Positions 24,478 to 32,255 of a stretch of DNA of 32,532 nt are shown here, piece by piece (within the stretch, counting starts at the first letter, position 1; each line of letters begins with the position of its first letter). The stretch lies in the NCBI GenBank assembly GCA_005889475.1, contig VBGT01000009.1, positions 11,286 through 43,817 of the forward strand. The letters are read 5' to 3'. The notes below the pieces were generated by a model. That model did not search any database. It was not told where the DNA came from and saw nothing but the letters and a program-made list of their open reading frames with translations. The stretch comes from Chloroflexota bacterium. Lineage in GTDB: Bacteria > Chloroflexota > Limnocylindria > Limnocylindrales > CSP1-4. The position numbers and the translations under genes were made by a program.

Positions 24478-27400
24478 ATGCCCATCGCCTCGAACGACTT
24501 CGTCCACCTTCACACGCACTCCGAGTTCAGCCTCCTCGACGGCCTCGGACGGATCACGGAGCTGGTCGACGAGGCGAGCGCCAAGGGCTTCGACAGCCTC
24601 GCCCTGACCGACCATGGCGCGCTCTACGGCTCGGTCGCATTTCACCAGGCGGCGGTGAACAAGGGCATCAAGCCGATCATCGGCGTCGAGACGTACATCG
24701 CTCGCCGGTCCATGACCGACAAGGAGGGCAAGGCCGACGCCCAGCCGTTCCACCTCGTGCTCCTGGCGACGAACGCGACCGGCTATCGCAACCTGTGCCG
24801 CCTCGTCACCGACGCGCACATCGACGGCTACTACTACAAGCCGCGGATCGACCGGGAGCACCTCGCGCGGCACAGCGAGGGCCTCGTCGGGCTGTCGGCC
24901 TGCCTCAACGGCGAGATCTCGCGCGCCCTCGAGGTCGAAGACTGGGACCTCGCCCGCAGCGTCGCCGGCGAGTACGGCGAGATCTTCGGCGCGGGCCGCT
25001 TCTTCCTCGAGTTCCAGGACCACGGCCTGCCGGAGCAGCGGCGGCTCAACGAGCAGCTCCTGCGTCTCGCTCCCGAGCTGGGCCTGCCCCTCGTCGTCAC
25101 CAACGACCTGCACTACGTCAGGCGCGAGCAGGCCCCGGCCCACGACGTGCTGCTGTGCGTCGGCACGGCGTCGAACCTCGACACGCCCGGCCGCCTCAAG
25201 TTCGAGACCGACGAATTCTTCCTGAAGTCCGCCGCGGACATGGCGGCCCGGTTCCCGGACCAGCTCGAGGCGATCACCAACACCAAGCGCATCGCCGAGA
25301 TGTGCGAGCTGGAGCTGCCGCTGGGTCAGCTGCGCATCCCGCACTTCCCGGTGCCCGATGGCGAGACGGTCGAGTCGTGGCTCAAGGCGAAGTGCCAGAA
25401 GGGGCTCGCGTGGCGCTACGGCACGCCCACGATCGAGCTCCAGGGGCGCCTCGACTACGAGCTCGGGGTCATCACCTCGATGGGCTACGCGGGCTACTTC
25501 CTGATCGTCGCCGACTTCATCGAGTTCGCGCGCGAACAGGGCATCCAGACCACGTGCCGGGGGAGTGCGCCGGGCTCGATCGTCACCTACACCCTCGGCA
25601 TCACCCCCGTCGACCCGATCGCCTGGGGCCTGCCGTTCGAGCGCTTCCTGAACCCCGATCGGGTGACGATGCCCGACATCGACGTCGACTTCCAGGACGA
25701 CAGGCGCGACGAAGTGATCGCGTATGTCGGGCGCAAATACGGCCAGGACCACGTCGCCCAGATCATCACCTTCGGCACGATGCTCGCCCGAGCGGCCATC
25801 CGCGACGTGGGCCGCGTGCTCGGCCACAGCTACAGCGAGGTCGACCGCGTCGCGAAGGCGGTCCCGAACCAGCTCGGCATCAAGCTGGAGGACGCGCTCG
25901 AGACCGCGCCGCAGCTGCGCGAGCAGTACGAGGGCGACCCGGGCGTCAAGCGGGTGATCGACTTCGCCCGCCAGCTCGAGGGCGTCGCCCGGAACGCGTC
26001 GACCCACGCCGCCGGCGTCGTCATCTCCGACGAGCCGCTGACCGAGCTCATGCCGCTCCAGAAGGCGACCAACTCGGACTCGCTGATGACCCAGTACGAG
26101 ATGCACTCGATCGAGGCGCTCGGCCTGCTCAAGTTCGACTTCCTCGGCCTGTCGAACCTGACCATCCTCAAGAACGCCGTCGACCTGATCCGCGCGCACC
26201 GGGGCGAGGACATCGACCTCGAGCGAATCCCGCTCGACGACGCGAAGACGTTCGAGCTCCTCGCCTCGGGCGAGACCACCGGCGTCTTCCAGCTCGAGTC
26301 GGCGGGCATGCGCCGCTACGTCCGCGAGCTGCGCCCGACCTCGGTCTTCGACCTCGCCGCGATGGTCGCGCTCTACCGCCCCGGGCCGATGGACAACATC
26401 CCGGCCTACATCCGGCGCAAGCACGGCCAGGAGCCGGTCACGTACCTCCACCCGCTGCTCGAGCCGTTCCTCGAGCGGACCTACGGGATCTTCGTCTACC
26501 AGGAGGACATCATGGCCGCGGCGATCGCGCTCGGCGGCTTCACCGGGCCGGAGGCGGACACGCTCGGCTATGCCATCCGCAAGAAGAAGTCGAGCGTCCT
26601 GCGTGCCCAGAAGGAGAAGTTCGTCACCCAGGCGGCCGAGCGTGGCGTGCCACCCGCGGTCATCGACCAGGTCTTCGCGGCCTTCCAGCCGTTCGAGCGA
26701 TACGGGTTCAACAAGGCCCACGCCACGTGCTACGGCCTGATCGCGTACCAGACCGCGTACCTCAAGGCGAACTACACGGTCGACTACATGGCCAGCGTCC
26801 TGTCGGCGTTCCGGGACAACGAGGAGAAGGTCGCCGCGGCCGTTGCCGAGTGCCGCCGGCTTGGCATCGAGGTCCGGCCACCTGACGTCCTCCAGAGCCA
26901 GGTCGAGTTCACGGTCGAGGACGAGGCGATCCGGTTCGGCCTGCTCGCGGTCAAGAACGTCGGGCAGGGCGCGATCGAGTCGATCATCGACGCGCGCCAG
27001 GCGGACGGGCCGTTCAAGTCGCTCGGCGACCTGTGCCGGCGCATCGACCTGCGGCTCGCGAACCGGAAGGTGCTCGAGTCGCTTGCCAAGGTCGGAGCCC
27101 TCAATGCGTTCGGCCACCCGGCGCAGATCCTCGAGGGGCTCGATGACGCGATCGCAGCGGGCGCCGCAACGCAGCGAGATCTCGCCACTGGCCAGACGTC
27201 GCTGTTCGACATGGGCGCCGCCGAGTCGATGGTCATGGAGCGGCCGCTCCCGGCGGTCGTCGAGGCGCCGGTCCGCGAGCGGCTGCGCTGGGAGAAGGAG
27301 CTCCTCGGGCTGTACCTCTCGGAGCACCCGATGGGCGAGGTGGCCGACCGCGTCGGCGACTTCGTGACGGCCTACTCGGGCGACCTGAGGGACGAGTCGC

Positions 27401-28419
27401 TCGACGGCCAGCGTCTCGTCATCGGCGGGATCGTGGTCGGGTCGCGCACCGTGATCACCCGCACTCGCTCGACGATGTCGGTGGTCACCCTCGAGGACCT
27501 GCAGGGCTCGATCGAGGTCGTCGTCTTTCCGCGGTTGTATGAGCAGACCGGCCCGACCTGGCAGGACGGCGCGATCCTGCTCGTTGCCGGCCGGGTCGAC
27601 CACCGCGGCGAGGAGGTTTCGCTGCTCGCCGACGTCGTCGTGCCCTGGGACGAAGCCGTCGCGCGAGGCCCCGAGGCGTTCGCACGAGAGGTCGCGGCGG
27701 GTGATCGGGGAGCGCCGCGCCGCCGGCAGCCGGTTCCGGTCGGTCCGGGCGGGGGCGGACCGTCATACGCGGCCGGTGGGCCGTTCGGCGCGACTTCGAC
27801 CGCTCCCGTCGTCGCCCGGCCCAGCGCGGGGAACGGCAACGGGAACGGCCATGGCGGGGGCTCCGACGGGGCGCTGTCGTTCGACCTCCGCACCGCAGGA
27901 CTCGGCCGGCGGCCGGACGTGGCGTATGTGTCGCCGCTCCGCGCCGGCGTCATCCCGGAGGGCGGTCCGCTCGAGCGACCTGGTCCGGCCGTCTCGACGT
28001 TGCCCCGTATCGCGCCCGCGGAGCCGGTGGCGACCTACGCAGATGCCCCGGGCGACCCGGACCTCGTCGACCACGACATCGAGCCCGCCCTGCCCGACGA
28101 GGCGCGGTCGCGCGCCGCGGCGGAGGCATCCGCGACGACCGACCCGATCGAGGCGGCGGCCATCGGCAGCGTGCTCCACGTTCGCTTCGGCGGCGCACCG
28201 GCGACGCAGCTCGTGAGCGCGATGGAGACCTTTCGCCAGCTCGCCCGGGAGCGGCCCGGGGACACCCGTGTGGTCGTGCACGTCCCGGCACAGGGCGGCT
28301 CCGCACTCCCGATGGAGCTGCGCAACGGCGTCGCCTATGACGCGGAGCTCCTCGCCGAAGTACGCCGCCGGCTCGGCGATGCGCTCGTCCAGCTGTCGGT
28401 CGCGCCGCCAGCGGCATAG
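24478..28419 (+). CDS. dnaE: DNA polymerase III subunit alpha (replicative)
   Basis: This is the 1313-aa replicative polymerase. The PHP domain begins at FVHLHTHSEFSLLDG, and LTDHGALYG, GVETYI and NRLVT-like parts follow with metal-binding histidines retained, which in non-proteobacterial DnaE usually means built-in proofreading. The palm carries GSAPGSIVTYTLGI and PDIDVDFQDDRRDEV with Asp400, Asp402 and Asp404. The fingers have ALYRPGPMDNIP and FNKAHATCYGLIAYQTAYLKANY. A tandem HhH region, an OB fold (VIGGIVVGSRTVITRTRSTMSVVTLED) and a DnaE-type tail (VAYDAELLAEVRRRLGD) follow. About 150 residues of Gly/Pro/Asn-rich linker (GNGNGNGHGGG) separate OB fold and tail, making it longer than usual. 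ATG 24466 is in frame but lies inside the -10 box, so 24478 is preferred. Confidence 0.97.
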   Translation: MPIASNDFVHLHTHSEFSLLDGLGRITELVDEASAKGFDSLALTDHGALYGSVAFHQAAVNKGIKPIIGVETYIARRSMTDKEGKADAQPFHLVLLATNATGYRNLCRLVTDAHIDGYYYKPRIDREHLARHSEGLVGLSACLNGEISRALEVEDWDLARSVAGEYGEIFGAGRFFLEFQDHGLPEQRRLNEQLLRLAPELGLPLVVTNDLHYVRREQAPAHDVLLCVGTASNLDTPGRLKFETDEFFLKSAADMAARFPDQLEAITNTKRIAEMCELELPLGQLRIPHFPVPDGETVESWLKAKCQKGLAWRYGTPTIELQGRLDYELGVITSMGYAGYFLIVADFIEFAREQGIQTTCRGSAPGSIVTYTLGITPVDPIAWGLPFERFLNPDRVTMPDIDVDFQDDRRDEVIAYVGRKYGQDHVAQIITFGTMLARAAIRDVGRVLGHSYSEVDRVAKAVPNQLGIKLEDALETAPQLREQYEGDPGVKRVIDFARQLEGVARNASTHAAGVVISDEPLTELMPLQKATNSDSLMTQYEMHSIEALGLLKFDFLGLSNLTILKNAVDLIRAHRGEDIDLERIPLDDAKTFELLASGETTGVFQLESAGMRRYVRELRPTSVFDLAAMVALYRPGPMDNIPAYIRRKHGQEPVTYLHPLLEPFLERTYGIFVYQEDIMAAAIALGGFTGPEADTLGYAIRKKKSSVLRAQKEKFVTQAAERGVPPAVIDQVFAAFQPFERYGFNKAHATCYGLIAYQTAYLKANYTVDYMASVLSAFRDNEEKVAAAVAECRRLGIEVRPPDVLQSQVEFTVEDEAIRFGLLAVKNVGQGAIESIIDARQADGPFKSLGDLCRRIDLRLANRKVLESLAKVGALNAFGHPAQILEGLDDAIAAGAATQRDLATGQTSLFDMGAAESMVMERPLPAVVEAPVRERLRWEKELLGLYLSEHPMGEVADRVGDFVTAYSGDLRDESLDGQRLVIGGIVVGSRTVITRTRSTMSVVTLEDLQGSIEVVVFPRLYEQTGPTWQDGAILLVAGRVDHRGEEVSLLADVVVPWDEAVARGPEAFAREVAAGDRGAPRRRQPVPVGPGGGGPSYAAGGPFGATSTAPVVARPSAGNGNGNGHGGGSDGALSFDLRTAGLGRRPDVAYVSPLRAGVIPEGGPLERPGPAVSTLPRIAPAEPVATYADAPGDPDLVDHDIEPALPDEARSRAAAEASATTDPIEAAAIGSVLHVRFGGAPATQLVSAMETFRQLARERPGDTRVVVHVPAQGGSALPMELRNGVAYDAELLAEVRRRLGDALVQLSVAPPAA

Positions 28420-28453
28420 CCCGGCCGCGCAACCCCGTGCCGCCGTCGGGTGC

Positions 28454-28459
28454 TAGGGT
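28454..28459 (+). promoter_or_regulatory. -10 box for the leaderless alpha/beta hydrolase gene
   Basis: TAGGGT is followed by 6 nt and then ATG 28466. Confidence 0.5.
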
Positions 28460-28465
28460 CGAGGC

Positions 28466-29182
28466 ATGAGCAAAGCAGCCCCAATCATCCTCGTCCCCGG
28501 TTGGTGGCTCGGCGCATGGGCGTGGGACGAGGTCGCGGCATTGCTGCGTGAGGTCGGCCATGACGTCACCCCGCTCACGCTGCCAGGCCTCGAGTCGGCG
28601 GACGCCGACCGGTCGACGGTCACCCAGTCCGACCATGTCGCGGCCATCGTCGACGCTGTCCGCGCCGCCCCGGCGCCGGTCGTGCTGGCTGTCCACAGCG
28701 GCGCCGGCTTCACCGGCTATGCAGCGAGTGATCGGATTCCCGACGGCATCGCCGCGATGGTCTATGTCGACACCGGGGCGGGCGTCGGCGCGCCGGACGC
28801 CGAGTTCACCGCCGCCGAGAAGCCGATCCCATCGCCCGAGGAGCTCGCCGCGAACGAGAACCTCGACGGCCTGACCGAGGAGCAGCTCCGGATCTTCCGC
28901 GAGCGCGCCGTCCCCGAGCCGGGTGGCGTGCTGCGTGAAGGCATCGAGCTGACGAACGACGCTCGCCTCGACATCCCGAGCACGGTCGTCTGCACCGGCT
29001 ACACGTCGAAGGAGTACAAGGACGCCGTCGAGGCGGGCTACGACTTCGTCCTCGGCCTCCGGGATCTCCGGCACCTCGAGTATGTCGACCTGCCGACCAG
29101 CCACTGGGTCATGTGGTCGAAACCGAGGGAGCTCGCCGAGGTCATCGGCAGGGTCGCCACGGAGCACGCACCCGGCGACTAG
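28466..29182 (+). CDS. alpha/beta-fold hydrolase
   Basis: The 238-aa protein has IILVPGWWLGAWAWDEVAALL as the first strand and oxyanion region. The nucleophile elbow is AVHSGAG with Ser78 (a variant of G-x-S-x-G), and the catalytic histidine is in LPTSHWVMWSKP (His213). The acid is probably in the strand VYVD or around TGYTSKEYKD. It is close to the esterase/hydroxynitrile-lyase-like group of small hydrolases; the substrate cannot be read. ATG 28466 is 6 nt after a TAGGGT -10. It converges on the thioesterase remnant with 6 nt between stops. Confidence 0.9.
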   Translation: MSKAAPIILVPGWWLGAWAWDEVAALLREVGHDVTPLTLPGLESADADRSTVTQSDHVAAIVDAVRAAPAPVVLAVHSGAGFTGYAASDRIPDGIAAMVYVDTGAGVGAPDAEFTAAEKPIPSPEELAANENLDGLTEEQLRIFRERAVPEPGGVLREGIELTNDARLDIPSTVVCTGYTSKEYKDAVEAGYDFVLGLRDLRHLEYVDLPTSHWVMWSKPRELAEVIGRVATEHAPGD

Positions 29183-29188
29183 GCGCCG

Positions 29189-29630
29189 TTACCAGCGCCC
29201 GTAGGCAGGGTGGCCGGGTTTTACGGCCACGAACGTCGCCCGGCCCTTCGCGGTGGTCGCGCCGTCGACCTCGATTGCGGACGTCGACCGCTTTCCCGAT
29301 CAGCCGGAGCGGCTGGTTCGACGGCGTCGGCCGCTGGAACTGGACCGAGTACTCCGCGGTGACGGTCGATGGTGCCTCGGTCCCGCCGCTGCGCGCCAGC
29401 AGCGAGGCGATCGCTGTCCAGTTCGAGTGGCAGTCGATGAGCGTCCCCAGGATCCCGCCATTCACGAAGCCATCGAAGGCCTCGTGCTCCGGTCGCGCCT
29501 GCCAGGTCGCCACGACGGTGCCGTCACCGGCCTCGTAGCTCCGGATCCGCAGCCCGTCCTGGTTCGCGGGCCCGCACCCGAAACACCGGCCCTCGGGCGC
29601 GTACCGAACCTGCAGCGATTGGAGGTCCAT
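29189..29630 (-). pseudogene. hotdog-fold thioesterase (PaaI/4HBT-like), frameshifted near the C-terminus
   Basis: The first 118 residues from ATG 29630 read as a PaaI-like thioesterase: GRCFGCGPANQDGLRIRS, FDGFVNGGILGTLIDCHSNW with the active-site Asp on the central helix, and TVTAEYSVQFQRPTPSNQPLRLIGKAVDVR. At 29276 the frame is lost. In the neighbouring frame the natural C-terminus resumes as IEVDGATTAKGRATFVAVKPG and ends GRW with TAA at 29189-29191. By comparison with the fold about 9-11 codons are missing at the junction, so a deletion of 3n+2 bases is likelier than a single insertion. Read straight on, the frame would run into the convergent hydrolase gene and end at 29142. Reduced function, recent decay or an assembly error are possible. 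Confidence 0.85.
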
Positions 29631-29636
29631 CGGTGG

Positions 29637-29642
29637 AGTCTA
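29637..29642 (-). promoter_or_regulatory. -10 box for the leaderless thioesterase gene, abutting the tRNA 3' end
   Basis: On the minus strand TAGACT starts one base after the encoded CCA of tRNA-Leu and ends 6 nt before ATG 29630. Confidence 0.45.
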
Positions 29643-29728
29643 TGGTGCCGGGGGAGGGAATCGAACCCTCATGAGGTTGCCCTCGGCGGATTTTGAGTCC
29701 GCTGCGTCTGCCGTTTCGCCACCCCGGC
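29643..29728 (-). tRNA. tRNA-Leu(CAA)
   Basis: An 86-nt class II tRNA with encoded CCA (29643-29645). The acceptor GCCGGGG pairs with CCCCGGC, with discriminator A. The anticodon stem GCGGA/TCCGC closes the loop CTCAAAA, giving anticodon CAA (29693-29695) for UUG codons. The long variable arm pairs GAGG with CCTC, and the T arm is GAGGG-TTCGATT-CCCTC. D-arm Gs and the A14-type residue are in place (GCGAAACGGCAGACGC). It would be transcribed from a TAGGAT box 9 nt upstream. Confidence 0.97.
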
Positions 29729-29737
29729 GAGGTCGCA

Positions 29738-29743
29738 ATCCTA
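29738..29743 (-). promoter_or_regulatory. -10 box of the tRNA-Leu gene
   Basis: On the minus strand TAGGAT lies 9 nt before the first base of the mature tRNA, predicting a 5' leader of 2-3 nt to be trimmed by RNase P. Confidence 0.45.
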
Positions 29744-29769
29744 TCCGGCCCGAGCGTGGCCGGGCCCGC

Positions 29770-29775
29770 TATGGT
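29770..29775 (+). promoter_or_regulatory. possible -10 box for the phosphotriesterase-like gene
   Basis: TATGGT lies 14 nt before ATG 29790, which would give a leader of about 7 nt. It is divergent from the tRNA promoter. Confidence 0.35.
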
Positions 29776-29789
29776 TCGCCCTCGGACCG

Positions 29790-30788
29790 ATGACTCCCGA
29801 GCAGCTGGGCCTCACCTTGGCGCACGAGCACCTGCTGTTCGACCTTCGTTGCCTCTGGGAGGAGCCACCAGGGGAACGCGCTCATCTCGCCGACGCCGAG
29901 CCAACCTTGGAGAACCGCGATGAGCTCGCGCGCGACCTCTACCACTCGCGCAGGAATCTCCACCACGACGATCCGGCCCTCGCGGCCGGCGAGCTCGAGC
30001 GCTTTCGCGGGGCCGGCGGCGGGGCGGTCGTCGACCTCACGACGATCGGGCTGGCACCGCGCCCGGAGGCGCTCCGCGACATCGCCGCCGCGACGGGCCT
30101 TCATGTCGTTGCCGGAGCCGGCTACTACCGCCGCAAATGTCTCCCGGACGACGTCGTGGATCGATCGATCGATGTGCTCGCAAACGAGCTTGAACGATGG
30201 GTCACACAGGGGATGTACGGGACGACCATCCGGGCGGGGATCCTCGGTGAGCTCGGCACGAGCTCGCCGGTCCACCCCTTCGAGGAGCGCCAGCTCCGCG
30301 CCGCCGCTCGGGTCCAGCGGGCGACCGGCGTCGCGATCAACGTCCACCCCGCGATCTGGGCGCACGAACACCTCGTGGTCCTGGACATCCTCGAGGACGC
30401 CGGGGCGGATCTCACTCGCGTGGCCATGAGCCACTGCGACCAGCTCGTTGAGCCGGATTGGCACGCCCGCATCGCCGAGCGCGGCGTGATGCTGTGCTTC
30501 GACACGTTCGGGGCCGAGTTCACCTACGACAGCGACGGGAGTCGGGAGCCGACGGACACCGAACGCATCGCCTGCCTTGGCCGCCTCCTCGACGCCGGAC
30601 GCGCCTCGCAGCTGCTCCTCTCGCATGACATCTGCAGCCGTCTGCAGCACGATCGGTATGGCGGTCCCGGCTACGACCACGTCCCGCGGACGATCGTCCC
30701 GCGGCTCCGGGCGGAGGGCGTATCCGTGGCGGATGTCGAGCAGATGCTCGTCGCCAACCCGCGCCGATTGCTGGCGATGCCCGCCTGA
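29790..30788 (+). CDS. phosphotriesterase-family metal-dependent hydrolase
   Basis: This 332-aa binuclear-metal TIM-barrel hydrolase belongs to the PTE/amidohydrolase superfamily. Metal ligands can be assigned: His12 and His14 (TLAHEHLL), Glu154 (ILGELGTSS), His186 (NVHPAIW), His215 (MSHCDQ) and Asp280 (LLSHDI). The bridging residue is Glu154, not the carbamylated Lys of true phosphotriesterases, matching PHP-type homologues and suggesting a lactonase or other ester hydrolase rather than paraoxonase activity (inference). The family usually starts a few residues earlier (LGP before MTPEQLG); those residues are encoded upstream but without a start codon, so ATG 29790 is used. Confidence 0.92.
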   Translation: MTPEQLGLTLAHEHLLFDLRCLWEEPPGERAHLADAEPTLENRDELARDLYHSRRNLHHDDPALAAGELERFRGAGGGAVVDLTTIGLAPRPEALRDIAAATGLHVVAGAGYYRRKCLPDDVVDRSIDVLANELERWVTQGMYGTTIRAGILGELGTSSPVHPFEERQLRAAARVQRATGVAINVHPAIWAHEHLVVLDILEDAGADLTRVAMSHCDQLVEPDWHARIAERGVMLCFDTFGAEFTYDSDGSREPTDTERIACLGRLLDAGRASQLLLSHDICSRLQHDRYGGPGYDHVPRTIVPRLRAEGVSVADVEQMLVANPRRLLAMPA

Positions 30789-30798
30789 TTTCGCGTCG

Positions 30799-30825
30799 GA
30801 ACCCGTTGCCGAGGAGGTTCGTCTG
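30799..30825 (+). promoter_or_regulatory. candidate ECF-type promoter (GGAAC-N17-CGTCT)
   Basis: GGAAC at 30799-30803 and CGTCT at 30821-30825, spaced by 17 nt, match the form of many ECF sigma-dependent promoters. It lies directly in front of the ECF gene and would start transcription just before ATG 30837, suggesting autoregulation. Confidence 0.45.
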
Positions 30826-30836
30826 GCGCGGGACCG

Positions 30837-31496
30837 ATGCTAGACTCGCCATCGCTCTCACTCGCCGTCCGGAGGCGACCCCCGACCGTGGAGGACCTTC
30901 GCGCGACGACGGTCACCGACGACCCCGTCCAGCGCCGAGATCTGATCCTGCTCGATCGAGCGCGGGAGGGCGACCTCGACGCCTTCAATGACCTCGTCGT
31001 GGTCTACCAGGACATGCTGTTTGCGCTGGTCGTGCGCATGGTGCCCGACCGCGACCAGGCGGCCGATGCCGTCCAGGAGGCGTTCTTCAGCGCCTACCGC
31101 AACATGGAAGGCTTCCGCGGCGGAAGCGTCCGATCGTGGTTGAGCCGGATCGCGATCAACGCCGCGATGGACGCCCAGCGGCTCAAGAAGCGCCGCCCGG
31201 CCGATCCATATCCCGAGCTCGAGGACGACACGTGGCAGCCGCCGGCCGACGCCTCGGCCGACCCGGTCACGAGCTCGCTGACCGCCGAGCGCCACCATGC
31301 GCTGAACGGAGCCCTCGCCCAGATCACCAACGACCAGCGCACGGCCATCGTGCTGTACGACGTCGAGGGCTACGACTACGCCGAGATCGCCGAGCTGACC
31401 GCGGTCTCGGTCGGCACGGTCAAGTCGCGGATCCACCGCGGACGGCTCGCGCTGCGCGGCCTGCTGGCCGACCGAATGGACCTGTTCCGTGGCTGA
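30837..31496 (+). CDS. ECF-type RNA polymerase sigma factor
   Basis: This 219-aa group 4 sigma factor has sigma2 (DLDAFNDLVVVYQDMLFALVVRMV, DAVQEAFFSAYRNMEGFRG, SWLSRIAINAAMDAQRLKKRR) and sigma4 (ALAQITNDQRTAIVLYDVEGYDYAEIAELTAVSVGTVKSRIHRGRLALRGLL), joined by an acidic linker. It directs RNA polymerase to a small stress or envelope regulon. Two starts are plausible: ATG 30837, just downstream of an ECF-type promoter, or in-frame GTG 30888, with GGAGG 12 nt upstream and a housekeeping-like TAGACT (30841-30846) before it. The stop overlaps the next gene by 8 bp, typical of a sigma/anti-sigma pair. Confidence 0.95.
   Translation: MLDSPSLSLAVRRRPPTVEDLRATTVTDDPVQRRDLILLDRAREGDLDAFNDLVVVYQDMLFALVVRMVPDRDQAADAVQEAFFSAYRNMEGFRGGSVRSWLSRIAINAAMDAQRLKKRRPADPYPELEDDTWQPPADASADPVTSSLTAERHHALNGALAQITNDQRTAIVLYDVEGYDYAEIAELTAVSVGTVKSRIHRGRLALRGLLADRMDLFRG
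30841..30846 (+). promoter_or_regulatory. possible housekeeping -10 box inside the 5' end of the ECF gene
   Basis: TAGACT lies just after ATG 30837. Transcripts from it would lack that codon and could only use GTG 30888, giving a sigma factor 17 residues shorter. Confidence 0.3.
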
Positions 31497-32217
31497 TCCG
31501 ACGACCGGCCACGACGAGGGCGAGCTCGCCGCGATCGCCCGACACGCGCTCCACGACGAGGAGCTCGTCGCGGCGTTTGCCGCCGGCGACCTCGAGGACG
31601 CGATCGAGCAGGAACGGGCTCGTGCGCTCGTCGAGCGCTGCGCCACGTGCCGCGACATCCACCGCGACCTGGCGGTCATTCGGACCGCGATCCGAGCGTC
31701 GGGGACGGCTGCCGAGCGCGCCGCGACGATGTCTGCCCCACGCGACTTCCGCCTCACCGCAGACGACGCGGCTCGACTCCGGCCCGGTTCGCCGATCGCC
31801 CGCGTGGCGCGGCGGCTGGGCTGGCGTGCCCGCCTCGACCTGGGCGTCGCGGCCTTCGGCCGGCCGGTCGGAGCGGCGATGGCGACGTTCGGCGTCGTCG
31901 GCCTGCTCATCGGCTCGCTGACGCTCGGCGGTGGGCCGGGCTCGTTGTTCAGCGCGCAGTCCGCCGCCGGCCCGACGAGTGCGCCCGGCGCGGAGGGCAG
32001 CGGTCCCGCGACGTCGACGATCGACGGCACGAACTTCGGTCCCGCGGCGTCCGGGCAGGACACGAAGAACCCCGTCCCGGTGTCGGGCGGTCGCGATACC
32101 GGCACCCAGGGAGTCGCCACGGTCGCGCTGCTCGGTGGCTCGATTGCCTTCCTCGCGCTCGGGATCGCCCTGTTCGTGGCGGCACGGCGGCGAGCCGCCA
32201 CCGTCGCGCAACGCTGA
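31489..32217 (+). CDS. membrane anti-sigma-like protein
   Basis: The product is 242 aa. The N-terminal segment (FAAGDLEDAIEQERARALVERCATCRDIHRDL) has the spacing of an anti-sigma zinc-finger (ZAS) helix with Cys51 and Cys54, but the canonical His four residues before the first Cys is Leu. A conserved APRDFRLTADDAARLR stretch (83-98) follows. Hydrophobic helices lie at about 127-147 and 209-231, around a Gly/Ser/Pro-rich loop that is probably outside the cell. GTG 31489 overlaps the ECF stop by 8 bp. It likely holds the ECF factor at the membrane (family knowledge plus context); a direct function is not proven. Confidence 0.85.
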   Translation: MADPTTGHDEGELAAIARHALHDEELVAAFAAGDLEDAIEQERARALVERCATCRDIHRDLAVIRTAIRASGTAAERAATMSAPRDFRLTADDAARLRPGSPIARVARRLGWRARLDLGVAAFGRPVGAAMATFGVVGLLIGSLTLGGGPGSLFSAQSAAGPTSAPGAEGSGPATSTIDGTNFGPAASGQDTKNPVPVSGGRDTGTQGVATVALLGGSIAFLALGIALFVAARRRAATVAQR

Positions 32218-32255
32218 GGGAACCGAACCGCTCCTGATCTCGTCCCACCCGCGAG

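Noticed and set aside
24247-27603. Very long open frame on the minus strand opposite dnaE, continuous with the secreted-protein gene.
   Set aside because: It is Arg/Ala/Asp/Glu-rich antisense text produced by high third-position GC in dnaE; no family motif is seen, and the signal peptide at 24246 marks the real start.
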